Positions 31,765 to 40,725 of a stretch of 64,000 bases of DNA are shown here, in pieces. The stretch is from Rhodospirillaceae bacterium (GTDB taxonomy: Bacteria > Pseudomonadota > Alphaproteobacteria > Dongiales > Dongiaceae), in NCBI GenBank assembly GCA_016712715.1, contig JADJQM010000001.1, forward strand, positions 1,881,001 through 1,945,000, in the 5' to 3' direction. The position numbers were made by a program, and so were the translations under genes. Positions within the stretch are counted from its first letter, which is position 1. Every line of letters starts with the position of its first letter. A model generated the notes under the pieces. The model saw only the letters and a list, made by a program, of their open reading frames with translations, was not told where the DNA came from and made no database searches.

Positions 31765-33974
31765 GGCAGGATCTCGATGACGCAAAGCTGGCGCGCGGTC
31801 ACGGCGGGCAGGTCGATAACCGTCTCATCGCCGATCGGCTTGCCGGCAAGCGTGCCGGCGCCGTAATGGATGCGCCCGACCTTGCCGGGTATGAAGATTC
31901 GTCCGCCGGCCAGCGGCGGTTCAAAGGCAATCCGCGTTGCCGTGATCTCGACCTGCCGGAAGCGGCCCGGCACGTCGGTGGTGAAGATGCGTCGGCCGTT
32001 CAACAGCAGCGACAGGCGACCGTCATTGATCTCGATGACGGTGCTGCGACCGTTGAAGGCGTTCAACGGGCCGACACGTCGTTCACCCGCCTTGTTCGTC
32101 AACTCCCAGCCATGCCAGGGTGTCACGTCGATCACCTCATTCACCGCGATGACCGGCATGAGGGCGCCCCAGCCATAGAAGAGATCCGTATCCGGCTGGT
32201 CGTCGCCAAGCCCGGTCTCGGCGGAGAAGTTCTCCGGGCATTGGCGGCGCGCCCAGGCGGATTCGAAAATCTTAGCCGAATCTGTCGCCAGCGCTTGCGC
32301 CATGTCATCGAGGCCCGCACGCTTCAGCCCCTGATAGGTGAGATAGTTGAGCGGCGGCCAGACGCGGCCGCGCCAATAGACATTGTCGTGATAGGCGGGA
32401 TCATCGCGCGTGATCGAGGGTAGCCGCCATTTGCCGCCGAATTTCGTGGGGTCGTTGAGCACGGCGACGACGCCCTGCCGCTGGCGTGGATCGGCAGCCC
32501 CGGCCAGCAGCGGATAGAAGCTGGTGGGGGCGATCGGGCGCACGAAATCGCCGGACCAGCGCCGGTTGGCGAAGATCTGGCGGCTTTCGTCCCAGAGTTC
32601 CGCACCGATGCGTGCGCGCAAGGCGTTGGCGCGGGTGAGCAACCGGTCGGCGGTCGCCTGATCGCCCAGCGATTTCGCCCAGGCCGCCAGCACCTCGGCA
32701 TCCACCACCAGGATGGAATTGAGGCCGACATCGGCGGCGTCGAGACAGCCGCTCGCCGGATCAAAGATCGTATCGTCATGTAGCGGCGAATTGTCCATGG
32801 TGGATTCGTTCTTGGCACCGAGCTTGGTACCCTTGTAGAGCCCGTCGCCGACACTGGCCGACGTGCCCCAGCCCATCAGCCCCTGCTTTTTGCCATCGCG
32901 ATGGCTGAACCACCAATCATGGTTGCGGAGCAGCTTCCTGTAGCCAAGCTCGATGAGATCGTCGGCGCCGGTATGCTGCCAGATCTTCCACAGCACCATG
33001 GAGCAGACCGGCAATTGCGAGCGGTCGATCCAGCTGTCCCGGCCGGTGAGCAGGCAGGCAAGATTGCCTTCCGGCGTCTCGCGGTCGAGCACGGCCTTGA
33101 TATTTTCGCGCGCCATCTGCGTATCGAGCAGGCTGCTGGCCAGCGCATGATAGAAGATGTCATCGAGCCACAGGCCAAAGCCGCCGAACTTCTGGGCGAC
33201 CCAGGTGCGGCTGAGGCTCATATAGGGCCAGTCGTTGATGAAATCATGGACCGAGTTCCAGCCCACGATGTCGCGAACGGCATCAAGCGACTGGCTCTGC
33301 GGCAATTCGGCCGGTTCCGGGGCGGCGAGGGCCGCCTTGGCGCGGGAAAGCGCGTCGGACGCCGTGGCGCCGACAGCGACGGCGAAGCGCATGGTCGGCG
33401 TCTCGTCGAGATTGTAACGGAGCGCCGGGATACGACCCTCCGTGCCGCGCGAGCCGAGGAAGAAGTAACCTTCCCGCTCGAATTCGGCGGCCAGGGCTGC
33501 GCGGCTGTCGTGGAAGCTCGCAATCAACGGAATGGCATCACCGATGACCGCCACATGCTGGCCATCGATGACGCTGCTGAGCACACCTCGCGCGGGGTTA
33601 AATTGCCACGAGATGTCGTCGCGGCCGGTGACGGCGAAGACCGGCATGAGCCAGAACCTGAGGCCCCATTCGCCATTCTCCGTGACCACCCATGCCCCAC
33701 GAATGGCGCCTTCGACCGGCTGGTCCCAGCGCCAATCGAACACCGTGCCGCCATGGCGCGCAGTGAAGCCGATTTGCTGGCCGGTCACGTCGCGCGGGCC
33801 GTACGTGAGCTGGCCCTTATTGGCCGGAAAGTCCGTGAAGCTGTTCTGTGCCGCGGAATAGGCAGCGACAGCGACGGTGAGGCCCAGCGGCAGGTGCATC
33901 ATCTGCGCCGGATACTCGCTCTGCCAACTGTTCCAGTGCCGCGCGGGCGCCAGATCCGGATAGGATTTGGTCAT
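31761..33974 (-). CDS. GH63/MGH1-like glycoside hydrolase
   Basis: The 737-residue protein has an N-terminal beta-rich domain of about 220 residues, an (alpha/alpha)6 catalytic barrel and a C-terminal beta domain. The barrel contains KNESTMDNSPLHDDT, equivalent to the E-S-G-M-D-N-S-P segment with the general acid Asp in GH63 and mannosyl/glucosylglycerate hydrolases, as well as YWRGRVWPPLNYLTYQGL. There is no signal peptide, so it acts on an imported glycoside. The ATG at 33974 overlaps the upstream hydrolase stop and has GGAG eight bases away. It is longer than typical glucosylglycerate hydrolases. Confidence 0.78.
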   Translation of the reverse strand: MTKSYPDLAPARHWNSWQSEYPAQMMHLPLGLTVAVAAYSAAQNSFTDFPANKGQLTYGPRDVTGQQIGFTARHGGTVFDWRWDQPVEGAIRGAWVVTENGEWGLRFWLMPVFAVTGRDDISWQFNPARGVLSSVIDGQHVAVIGDAIPLIASFHDSRAALAAEFEREGYFFLGSRGTEGRIPALRYNLDETPTMRFAVAVGATASDALSRAKAALAAPEPAELPQSQSLDAVRDIVGWNSVHDFINDWPYMSLSRTWVAQKFGGFGLWLDDIFYHALASSLLDTQMARENIKAVLDRETPEGNLACLLTGRDSWIDRSQLPVCSMVLWKIWQHTGADDLIELGYRKLLRNHDWWFSHRDGKKQGLMGWGTSASVGDGLYKGTKLGAKNESTMDNSPLHDDTIFDPASGCLDAADVGLNSILVVDAEVLAAWAKSLGDQATADRLLTRANALRARIGAELWDESRQIFANRRWSGDFVRPIAPTSFYPLLAGAADPRQRQGVVAVLNDPTKFGGKWRLPSITRDDPAYHDNVYWRGRVWPPLNYLTYQGLKRAGLDDMAQALATDSAKIFESAWARRQCPENFSAETGLGDDQPDTDLFYGWGALMPVIAVNEVIDVTPWHGWELTNKAGERRVGPLNAFNGRSTVIEINDGRLSLLLNGRRIFTTDVPGRFRQVEITATRIAFEPPLAGGRIFIPGKVGRIHYGAGTLAGKPIGDETVIDLPAVTARQLCVIEILP

Positions 33975-34561
33975 GGCCATTGCTCCAGCACCGTGGCCAC
34001 ATCCGCCGTGAAGACCTGCGATTTGAGGCGGCGCGGGATGACATCCATGATCTGCTTGTGGCCGTCCAGGTCGCTGCTGGTCAGCGCATCTACCGGCATC
34101 ACCACGAAATAGCCGCGATCGACCGCTTCCAGCAGGGTGGCCAGCACGCAGACATCGGTTTCGATGCCGGAGAGCACCAGCGTATCGACCCTGCCTTGCT
34201 TCAGGCGCGTGACGAATGCCGGATTGTGGAAGGCCGAGTAGGTCGGCTTGTCGAACACCGCATCCGGTCCGGAAACCAATGGCAGCAACGATGGCAGGAT
34301 ATCCATCTGCGCGCCGGCTTCGAGTGTCGCCCCCGGCCACAGGCGATAGAGTGCAGCCCAGGAGCCTTCCGCTTGTTCCGCCGAATGGGCGGAGATGAAG
34401 CGGGTCCAGAGGGTCTGCGCCGGTTTGGCGGCAGCGAGCTTCGCAATCGCCGGCACGATGGCGTGGATGCCGGCAAAACCCCATTGCGGGTTGGTCGCGA
34501 ACACTTCCTGCATGTCGACGACGATGTGCAGGCTGCGGTCGGTCAGCGGTAATTGGGTCAA
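33971..34561 (-). CDS. Cysteine hydrolase, isochorismatase-like
   Basis: The 196-residue protein has the isochorismatase-like fold with the catalytic triad D16 (VVDMQ), K105 (FDKPTYSAF) and C138 (ETDVCVLAT), plus the conserved cis-peptide region before the Cys. Members hydrolyse amides, carbamoyl groups or isochorismate in the cytosol. It overlaps the genes on both sides by four bases. The operon context points to hydrolysis of an amide in the imported substrate rather than siderophore synthesis. Confidence 0.87.
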   Translation of the reverse strand: MTQLPLTDRSLHIVVDMQEVFATNPQWGFAGIHAIVPAIAKLAAAKPAQTLWTRFISAHSAEQAEGSWAALYRLWPGATLEAGAQMDILPSLLPLVSGPDAVFDKPTYSAFHNPAFVTRLKQGRVDTLVLSGIETDVCVLATLLEAVDRGYFVVMPVDALTSSDLDGHKQIMDVIPRRLKSQVFTADVATVLEQWP

Positions 34562-35631
34562 GGTTTCACCACGACGTTATCGGCCGTCGGCCATTCCAGG
34601 ATGACGGCACTTTGTTCGGGCAAGGGCGCCCGGCTCTTGTTCTGTTCGAAGACGATGAAGATGCGGTCGCCCACGGCAATGCGATAGGTGAGGCTGGAAC
34701 CCGAGAAGATCGCCGCCACAACCGTGCCCAGGATCCGGTTGGGCATGGCGGCGGCACCGGCAGGTGCCGGGTCGATGCTGATCTTCTCCGGACGCAAGGC
34801 GACGAGGACGGAGTCGTTGGATGCCAGATCCGCGGCGGGTGTCAGGATTTCGCCGCCAGTGCTGAGTGCCACGCGCGCGACACCGCCGGCGATGCCACTC
34901 ACCCGGCCATCGAGGAAATTCGCTTCACCAAGAAAGCCAGCAGCGAAACGGTCAACCGGACGTTCGTAGACGGCGCGCGGGCTGCCGGCCTGGACGACCT
35001 GCCCCTTGTTGAAGATGGCGACCCGGTCGGAGAGGGTGAGCGCCTCCTCCTGGTCATGGGTCACAAAGATGGTGGTGATGCCGATCTGGCGCTGGATGCG
35101 GCGGAGCTCCACCTGCATCTCCTGGCGAAGGTGCTTGTCGAGGGCGCTCAGCGGTTCATCGAGGAGCAATACCTGTGGCCGCGTTACCAAGGCTCGCGCG
35201 AGCGCCACGCGCTGCTGCTGGCCGCCGGACAATTGCTTGGGCCGGCGCTGCTCAAGGCCGGAGAGGCGCACAAGATCGAGACTCTCGCCGACGCGCTGCT
35301 TGATCTCGGCCGCGGGCACGTTGCGGACGTCGAGCCCGAAGGCGATATTCTCGGCCACGTTCATATGCGGAAACAGGGCATAGTTCTGGAACACCATGCC
35401 GATATTGCGCTGGTGCACCGGGATGCGCGAGATGTCAGTGCCGTCGATGCGGATCTCGCCGCGGTCGAGTTCGATGAATCCGGCGATGGCGCGCAGCAAG
35501 GTGGTCTTGCCCGAACCGGATGGGCCCAGCAGTCCGAAGAATTCGCCATCGGCGAAGGTCAGGTCGACACCATCCAGGGCGGCGATGGGGCCGTAATGTT
35601 TGACGGCACCCTTGACGGCAACTTCACTCAT
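34558..35631 (-). CDS. potA: Spermidine/putrescine-type ABC transporter ATP-binding protein
   Basis: The 357-residue ATPase energises import by the PotBC-like permease. It has Walker A GPSGSGKTT, Q-loop FQNYALFPHM, signature LSGGQQQRVALARAL, Walker B VLLLDEPLSALD, the switch His in VTHDQEEA, and a C-terminal TOBE-type regulatory domain. The start at 35631 (MSEVAVKG) overlaps the permease stop by eight bases. The symbol reflects family, not proven polyamine transport. Confidence 0.9.
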   Translation of the reverse strand: MSEVAVKGAVKHYGPIAALDGVDLTFADGEFFGLLGPSGSGKTTLLRAIAGFIELDRGEIRIDGTDISRIPVHQRNIGMVFQNYALFPHMNVAENIAFGLDVRNVPAAEIKQRVGESLDLVRLSGLEQRRPKQLSGGQQQRVALARALVTRPQVLLLDEPLSALDKHLRQEMQVELRRIQRQIGITTIFVTHDQEEALTLSDRVAIFNKGQVVQAGSPRAVYERPVDRFAAGFLGEANFLDGRVSGIAGGVARVALSTGGEILTPAADLASNDSVLVALRPEKISIDPAPAGAAAMPNRILGTVVAAIFSGSSLTYRIAVGDRIFIVFEQNKSRAPLPEQSAVILEWPTADNVVVKP

Positions 35632-36439
35632 TACCCGACCTCTCCCCACCAAAGCGATAGAACCTGGCCACGATCAGCATCAAGCCCATCGACACCAGGA
35701 TGATGATGGTCGAGATGGCGTTGATCTCCGGCGTGAAGCCCTTGCGGATCGAGGTATAGATCTCGACCGGCAATGTGGTGACGCCGGGTGGGGCCAGGAA
35801 ATATGAAATTACAAATTGATCGAACGAGACGGCGAAGGCGAAGAGCGATGCCGCCACCACGCCCGGCGCCAGGATCGGCACGGAGACGCGGCGGAACACC
35901 TGCCAGGGTGTTGCCCCCAAGGTCGCGGCCGCTTCCTCGAGCGCCTTCGGATAGTCGTTGAGCCGCGCGCCCACCACGAAGATGACATAGGGCAGCGACA
36001 AGGCGACATGGCCCAGCAGAATGGCGTGTAGCCCGCGCGCGATGCCCGGATAGCCCATGGCCCGGCCGATCCAGAAGAAGAACACCAGCATCGCCGTGCC
36101 GATCACCAGCCATGGAATCGCGATGGGTGGAAAGAGCAGTGCCTGCATCATGGTTTTGCCGCGGAAGGTGTAGCGGCCAAACGCCACCGCCGCCATGGTG
36201 CCAAGCGAGGTCGCGATCACCGTGTTGGCGAGCGCTATCAGCACGCTGTTAAGGCCGGCCTTCAGCAGGCGATCGTTTTCCGCCAGCGCCTTGAACCAGA
36301 CGAGGTCGAATTGGAAGGGCAGCGCATAGAGCGGCGATTTGTTGAAGGCGAGGACCGCCATCACCAGGATCGGGAGATAGAGGAAGACCAGCACCAGGAT
36401 GAGATAGAAGCGGATGCCGGCATCGGCGAGGTTCCTCAT
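35624..36439 (-). CDS. potC: ABC transporter permease (PotC-like)
   Basis: The 271-residue inner-membrane protein has six predicted helices and the EAA loop (LEEAAATLGATPWQVFRRVSVP) that docks on the ATPase. It pairs with the PotB-like permease, whose stop overlaps this ATG by four bases. It imports the ligand of the PotD-like binding protein. Confidence 0.9.
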   Translation of the reverse strand: MRNLADAGIRFYLILVLVFLYLPILVMAVLAFNKSPLYALPFQFDLVWFKALAENDRLLKAGLNSVLIALANTVIATSLGTMAAVAFGRYTFRGKTMMQALLFPPIAIPWLVIGTAMLVFFFWIGRAMGYPGIARGLHAILLGHVALSLPYVIFVVGARLNDYPKALEEAAATLGATPWQVFRRVSVPILAPGVVAASLFAFAVSFDQFVISYFLAPPGVTTLPVEIYTSIRKGFTPEINAISTIIILVSMGLMLIVARFYRFGGERSGNE

Positions 36440-37299
36440 GCGGCACCGCCCTGCTTGCGCAAGAATGGATAGAGCACGCCGAAGATGATGAGCACGATGG
36501 CGAGCAGGATGAAGGAAAGCGCCGCCCCCAGCGGCCAGTTGGCGGTCACTGTGAACTGCTCCTCGATGTTCATGCCGAGGGTGGCCCCCTTGGTGCCGCC
36601 GAGGATGCGCGGCTCCATGAACGATCCGATCACCGGCACGAAGATGAGGGCTGACCCCGAGATGATACCGGGCAGGCTCAGCGGCAGGACGACGCGGCGG
36701 AAGGTGGTGAGCTTGCTGGCCCCCAGCGACCGGCCGGCTTCGATCAGGCTGTCATCGATCGCCTGCAGCGCGATATAGCAGGTGAGAATCATGTAGGGGA
36801 GATAGGAATGCACCAGGCCGATGACGACGGCGGGATAGGTGAACAGCAGGTCCACGGTCGGCGCGCCGGGAAAGATCGATTGCACGCCGAGATCGATGAT
36901 CCCGTTGGAGCGCAGCACCATGGTCCAGGAGAAGATGCGCACCAGCGCATTGGACCAGAACGGCAGCACGATGAGCAGGAAAATCGCTTCGCGCCAGCGG
37001 CCCTTGACGCGCTTGGCCAAGGCATAGGCGGCGGGATAGCCGATCAGGAACGAGAACAGGGTGACCCAGAAGCCGAGCTCGATCGACCAGCGCGTCAGCG
37101 ACCAGTAGAAGGGCTTCCCAAAAAAGGCGCCGTAATTGGCGAGGGTGAAACTGGCGGGCTTGGGGACGAGCGGCGATTTATCGAGAAAGCTCAGCGCCAG
37201 CATGGCGGCGATCGGCAAGAAGATCGTGCAGGCCAGCCAGAGGTAAGCGGGTCCGGTCAGGCTGAGAATGGCCCAGCGCGTGCGCGTCGTCGGTGTCAT
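36436..37299 (-). CDS. potB: ABC transporter permease (PotB-like)
   Basis: The 287-residue permease has six predicted helices and an EAA loop (DSLIEAGRSLGASKLTTFRRVVLP). It is the first permease of the operon, starting 75 bases after the binding-protein stop with a hairpin in the gap. It forms the channel with the PotC-like subunit. Confidence 0.9.
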   Translation of the reverse strand: MTPTTRTRWAILSLTGPAYLWLACTIFLPIAAMLALSFLDKSPLVPKPASFTLANYGAFFGKPFYWSLTRWSIELGFWVTLFSFLIGYPAAYALAKRVKGRWREAIFLLIVLPFWSNALVRIFSWTMVLRSNGIIDLGVQSIFPGAPTVDLLFTYPAVVIGLVHSYLPYMILTCYIALQAIDDSLIEAGRSLGASKLTTFRRVVLPLSLPGIISGSALIFVPVIGSFMEPRILGGTKGATLGMNIEEQFTVTANWPLGAALSFILLAIVLIIFGVLYPFLRKQGGAA

Positions 37300-37317
37300 G
37301 CAGAATCCTTCGAACGT

Positions 37318-37351
37318 GGGCGCCGCCCAGTTTTGATCTGGTGCGGCGCCC
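37318..37351 (-). promoter_or_regulatory. Stem-loop between potD-like and potB-like genes
   Basis: GGGCGCCGC plus CCAG pairs with CTGG and GCGGCGCCC around a seven-base loop with one bulge. It has no T-run. Such hairpins after a binding-protein gene usually stabilise its mRNA and lower read-through, so more binding protein than permease is made. Confidence 0.65.
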
Positions 37352-37374
37352 CCCGTTCATGCGCGAGACGCGTT

Positions 37375-38493
37375 TTACTTCGCGTACTCGGTCTTCACTT
37401 CGGCCCAAAGATCGGAGAAATCCTGCCGTTCCTGGTCGCTGAGCGGGGCCATGAACTGCAGCCGCTTGATGGCCGCTTCGTCCGAGTAGAAGGCCTTCGA
37501 CGGATCGCTGTCGGGCAATGCCGCCATGGCCTTGGGATTGGCCGAGGCCGGGGCGCCGACCTTGGTTGCCCATTCGACGTAATAGGTCGGTTCGATCATG
37601 TAGTTGATGAACTTGTGGGCGCCTTCGGCATTGGGCGCGTCCTTGCCGATCGCAAGACCGTCAAACCAGCCCACCGCACCTTCGTCCGGCACGACATAGC
37701 CGACCGGCAGCTTGAAGTTGGTCTTGCTGCGCAGCGCCGAGCCGCTCCAATAGACCGAGAGGTCGAACGCCTTGGCCTGGAACTGCTTGTTCCAATCGTC
37801 TTCCGACGTCCACAGCATGGCGAGGTTCGGCTTCAAGGCCAGGAGCTTTTCCTTCACCTTGGCAAGATCCGTGGGGTGGTTCATGTCCTGGCCGGTGGCG
37901 ATGGCGGCGAAGCTCACCGCTTCGATGGCGTCGTCGCGGACCGAGACGCGCTTGGCGTTCTTGGCATCCCACAGGGCTTCGATCGATGTCGGCACGTCCT
38001 TGTAGACGTCGGTCGAATAGGCGACGGCGGTGATGCCCCAGACCCAGGCGACACCATAGGTCTTGCCGTCGACATTGAGCAGCGGCGAATCGCGGAAGGA
38101 CGGGTTGAGGTCGGCGAAGTTGCTGACCTGGGCCGTGTCGATCGGCTGGATGACACCCTGCTCGGTAGCGCGGCCGTTCCAGGCGGAATTGGTGACGATG
38201 ACGTCATAGGCGCCGGGATTGGTCTGCAGCTTGGTGATCATCTCCGATTCGGAGTTGTAGTATTCATGCACCACGTCGAGGCCGGTTGCCTTCTTGAACG
38301 CCTCAAGCGCCCATTTCTCGTCCGTGCCATAACCTTGCCAGTTGAGGACCTTGACCTCGGTGCTGGCCTGCGCCCGCCGGTTGAGGAAAGGTGTCAGGCC
38401 AACGCCCACACCCAGCGCCGATGCGCCGGCCACAAAGTTGCGCCGCGACACTCTGCCGAAACCGCCTTTACCGTCCCGCGTCTTCCCAGTCAT
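37375..38493 (-). CDS. potD: Polyamine-type ABC substrate-binding protein (PotD-like), Tat-exported
   Basis: The 372-residue protein starts with a twin-arginine signal (V-S-R-R-N-F followed by a hydrophobic stretch ending near AQA), so it is folded before export to the periplasm. The mature part is a PotD/PotF-type binding fold (EVKVLNWQGYGTDEKWALEAF, YDVIVTNSAWNG, WGITAVAYSTDVYKD). The ATG at 38493 has GGAGG about nine bases upstream. It opens a seven-gene operon. The ligand could be a polyamine or another cationic or opine-like compound. Confidence 0.9.
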   Translation of the reverse strand: MTGKTRDGKGGFGRVSRRNFVAGASALGVGVGLTPFLNRRAQASTEVKVLNWQGYGTDEKWALEAFKKATGLDVVHEYYNSESEMITKLQTNPGAYDVIVTNSAWNGRATEQGVIQPIDTAQVSNFADLNPSFRDSPLLNVDGKTYGVAWVWGITAVAYSTDVYKDVPTSIEALWDAKNAKRVSVRDDAIEAVSFAAIATGQDMNHPTDLAKVKEKLLALKPNLAMLWTSEDDWNKQFQAKAFDLSVYWSGSALRSKTNFKLPVGYVVPDEGAVGWFDGLAIGKDAPNAEGAHKFINYMIEPTYYVEWATKVGAPASANPKAMAALPDSDPSKAFYSDEAAIKRLQFMAPLSDQERQDFSDLWAEVKTEYAK

Positions 38494-38714
38494 TTTCTTC
38501 CCTCCTCCACAGGCACACGGAGCGGTGCCTTCTTGGTCGAGCAAAACATGCTTTATGGGATCATTCAAGCGGAGATCGTTTGCATGCAAACAATCAATCC
38601 ATCACCAGTGAGTGATGCCGGCGCCTGGATTCTTGACCAATAGAACAAAATTCTGCCGTGATCGGCCCGCCCTTGCTTCAAGAGGGCCGCCACGTCACGG
38701 TCGCAACTGATAGA

Positions 38715-38746
38715 GTGGCTGCCCGGGTCACACCGGGGCGTGACGG
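38715..38746. repeat. Truncated family 2 palindromic repeat
   Basis: GTGGCTGCCCGGGTCACACCGG followed by GGCGTGACGG resembles the right half of the repeat at 26945-27033. It occupies part of the 285-base gap between the PotD-like gene and the SufS-like gene; the rest of that gap shows only presumed promoters. Confidence 0.5.
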
Positions 38747-38778
38747 ATGACGAAAATCAAAGGCGCTGGTTCAGGCAA

Positions 38779-40020
38779 ATGTCGAGTTCGGTTCCCATTC
38801 TGAAGCGAAATCCCGGCGACGACGCCCTGGTCGGGCGCGAGCTATTTCCGCTGCTCCGCAACAATCCGGGCCTGGTCTATCTCGACAGCGCCTCCAGCGC
38901 CCAGAAACCCGGCGTTGTGATCGACCGGCTGACCCGGTTCTACAGCGGCGAATACGCCAATATCCACCGCGGCCTTTACCCCCTGAGCGAGGGGGCGAGC
39001 GAGGCCTATGACCAGGCTCGGGGGCGCGTTGCGCGCTTTCTCGGCGCCGAGAAGGACGAGATCATCTTCACCCACAACGCCACCGAGGGCATCAACCTGG
39101 TGGCGCATGCCTATGGCGACAGCAATCTGAAGTCGGGGGACCTTGTCCTCACCTCGCTCCTTGAACATCACGCCAATATCGTCCCCTGGCAGTTGCTCAA
39201 GGATCGCAAGCGCCTGCGGCTGGCCGCCATTCCCATCGATTCCAGGGGCGATATTGACCTCGAACGCTATGAGATGCTGCTGTCGCGCGAACCCAAGATC
39301 GTCTGCATCACCGCCGCCGCCAACACGATCGGCACGGTCACACCGCTCAAGACAATCATTGCGATGGCGCATCGCGCGGGTGCCCTGGTCATGGTGGATG
39401 CAGCCCAGGCGGCACCCCATTTCGTCCTCGATGTGAAGGCGCTGGGTTGCGATTTCCTCACCGTCACGGGCCACAAGCTCTACGGACCCGATGGGATCGG
39501 CGCACTTTACGTCAAGGCGAAGCTTCTCGACGCACTCCCACCCTTCATGGGGGGCGGGGGCATGATCCGGTCAGTCAGCATCGATCACACTGAGTTCGCC
39601 AACGGGCCGCGCCGCTTCGAGGCCGGAACGCCGGCCATCGGCGCCGCCCTTGCGCTGTCAACGGCGCTCGACTTCATCGAAGCGATCGGATTTTCGGCGA
39701 TTGCCGCCCACGATGCGGCCCTGTTCAGCCATGCCGCGGAACGCCTGCCCGAGATCGCGGGTCTCAAGATCATCGGCGCGCCGGCGTCGCATATCGGTAT
39801 CATTTCCTTCACCATCGACGGACTGCATCCCCACGACATCGGGACCTTGTTGGGTGAGAGCGGCGTCTGCCTCCGCGCCGGGCATCATTGCGCACAGCCA
39901 TTGATGGAGCATCTGGGTCTTGCCGGCACGGCCCGCATCTCCTTCGGCGTCCACAATACGCGCGACGATGTCGACCATCTGGTTGACAGCCTCGCCCGCG
40001 TGCGGCAGATGCTGCGCTAG
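38779..40020 (+). CDS. Class V aminotransferase, SufS-like cysteine desulfurase
   Basis: The 413-residue PLP enzyme resembles SufS: LVYLDSASSAQKP, EIIFTHNATEGINLVAHAYG, SLLEHHANIVPW, the Schiff-base Lys in VTGHKLYGPDGIG, and the persulfide-forming Cys in LRAGHHCAQPLM. It would release sulfur from cysteine for iron-sulfur clusters or other cofactors. It is not in a suf operon here. An upstream GTG at 38740 lies inside a repeat remnant, so the ATG at 38779 is preferred, although its ribosome site is weak. The dioxygenase gene follows 27 bases later. Confidence 0.85.
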   Translation: MSSSVPILKRNPGDDALVGRELFPLLRNNPGLVYLDSASSAQKPGVVIDRLTRFYSGEYANIHRGLYPLSEGASEAYDQARGRVARFLGAEKDEIIFTHNATEGINLVAHAYGDSNLKSGDLVLTSLLEHHANIVPWQLLKDRKRLRLAAIPIDSRGDIDLERYEMLLSREPKIVCITAAANTIGTVTPLKTIIAMAHRAGALVMVDAAQAAPHFVLDVKALGCDFLTVTGHKLYGPDGIGALYVKAKLLDALPPFMGGGGMIRSVSIDHTEFANGPRRFEAGTPAIGAALALSTALDFIEAIGFSAIAAHDAALFSHAAERLPEIAGLKIIGAPASHIGIISFTIDGLHPHDIGTLLGESGVCLRAGHHCAQPLMEHLGLAGTARISFGVHNTRDDVDHLVDSLARVRQMLR

Positions 40021-40047
40021 AGACCCGGAAATGGTGGGAACAGCCGC

Positions 40048-40722
40048 ATGATCGTGATCATCCCCGATGTCCTCAGCGTCGAAGAACAGCAGAAGCTGAA
40101 GGACCTGGCCGCGCAGACGAACTTTGTCGACGGCAAGGAAACCGCCGGATTCCGCGCCAAGCTGGTCAAGAACAACGAGCAGGTGGCCAAGGACGCCACC
40201 AACAAGAAGCAGTTGCAGGAAATCGTCATCGGCGCGCTCAACCGCTCGAAGGAATTCCGCCGTGGCGCCGTGCCGCACCGCATCCGCCCGCCGCTCATCA
40301 GCCGCTATCGCCCGGGCATGACCTATGGCGCCCATGTCGACGATGCGCTGATGGGCGCCTCCGCCAATCGCGAACGCACCGACGTGTCGGTCACCGTCTT
40401 CATCAACGATGCTACGGAATATGAGGGGGGCGAATTGGTGATCCATTCGCCCTATGGACCGCAGGAAGTGAAGCTGCCCGCCCGCTTTGCCGTGGTCTAT
40501 CCCTCCGGCACGCTGCATGAGGTCCTGGAAGTCACCAAGGGCGAGCGGCTGGTGGCCGTTACCTGGGTGCAATCCTATGTGCGCGACGAGCGCCAGCGCC
40601 AGTTCCTGTCGGATGCGCTGGAGATTCGCGACAAGCTGCACGTGCTCGATCCCAAGGCGCCGGAGACGGACATGGCGTTCCGCCTCTACACCAACCTGCT
40701 GCGCATGTGGGCCGAGACCTGA
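40048..40722 (+). CDS. Fe(II)/2-oxoglutarate-dependent hydroxylase (PiuC/PKHD type)
   Basis: The 224-residue protein is a PKHD-type hydroxylase of the YbiX/PiuC group, often linked to iron uptake. The facial triad is visible as H96-x-D98 (YGAHVDDA) and H157 (SGTLHEV), with R167 (GERLVAV) to bind 2-oxoglutarate. The substrate is unknown. It is probably co-transcribed with the SufS-like gene; an iron/sulfur theme is possible but no Fur box was recognised. Confidence 0.9.
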   Translation: MIVIIPDVLSVEEQQKLKDLAAQTNFVDGKETAGFRAKLVKNNEQVAKDATNKKQLQEIVIGALNRSKEFRRGAVPHRIRPPLISRYRPGMTYGAHVDDALMGASANRERTDVSVTVFINDATEYEGGELVIHSPYGPQEVKLPARFAVVYPSGTLHEVLEVTKGERLVAVTWVQSYVRDERQRQFLSDALEIRDKLHVLDPKAPETDMAFRLYTNLLRMWAET

Positions 40723-40725
40723 ACG

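Noticed and set aside
36808..38643. Plus-strand open frame of 611 codons opposite the Pot-like operon
   Set aside because: It crosses two genes and an intergenic hairpin and shows no domain; another antisense shadow.
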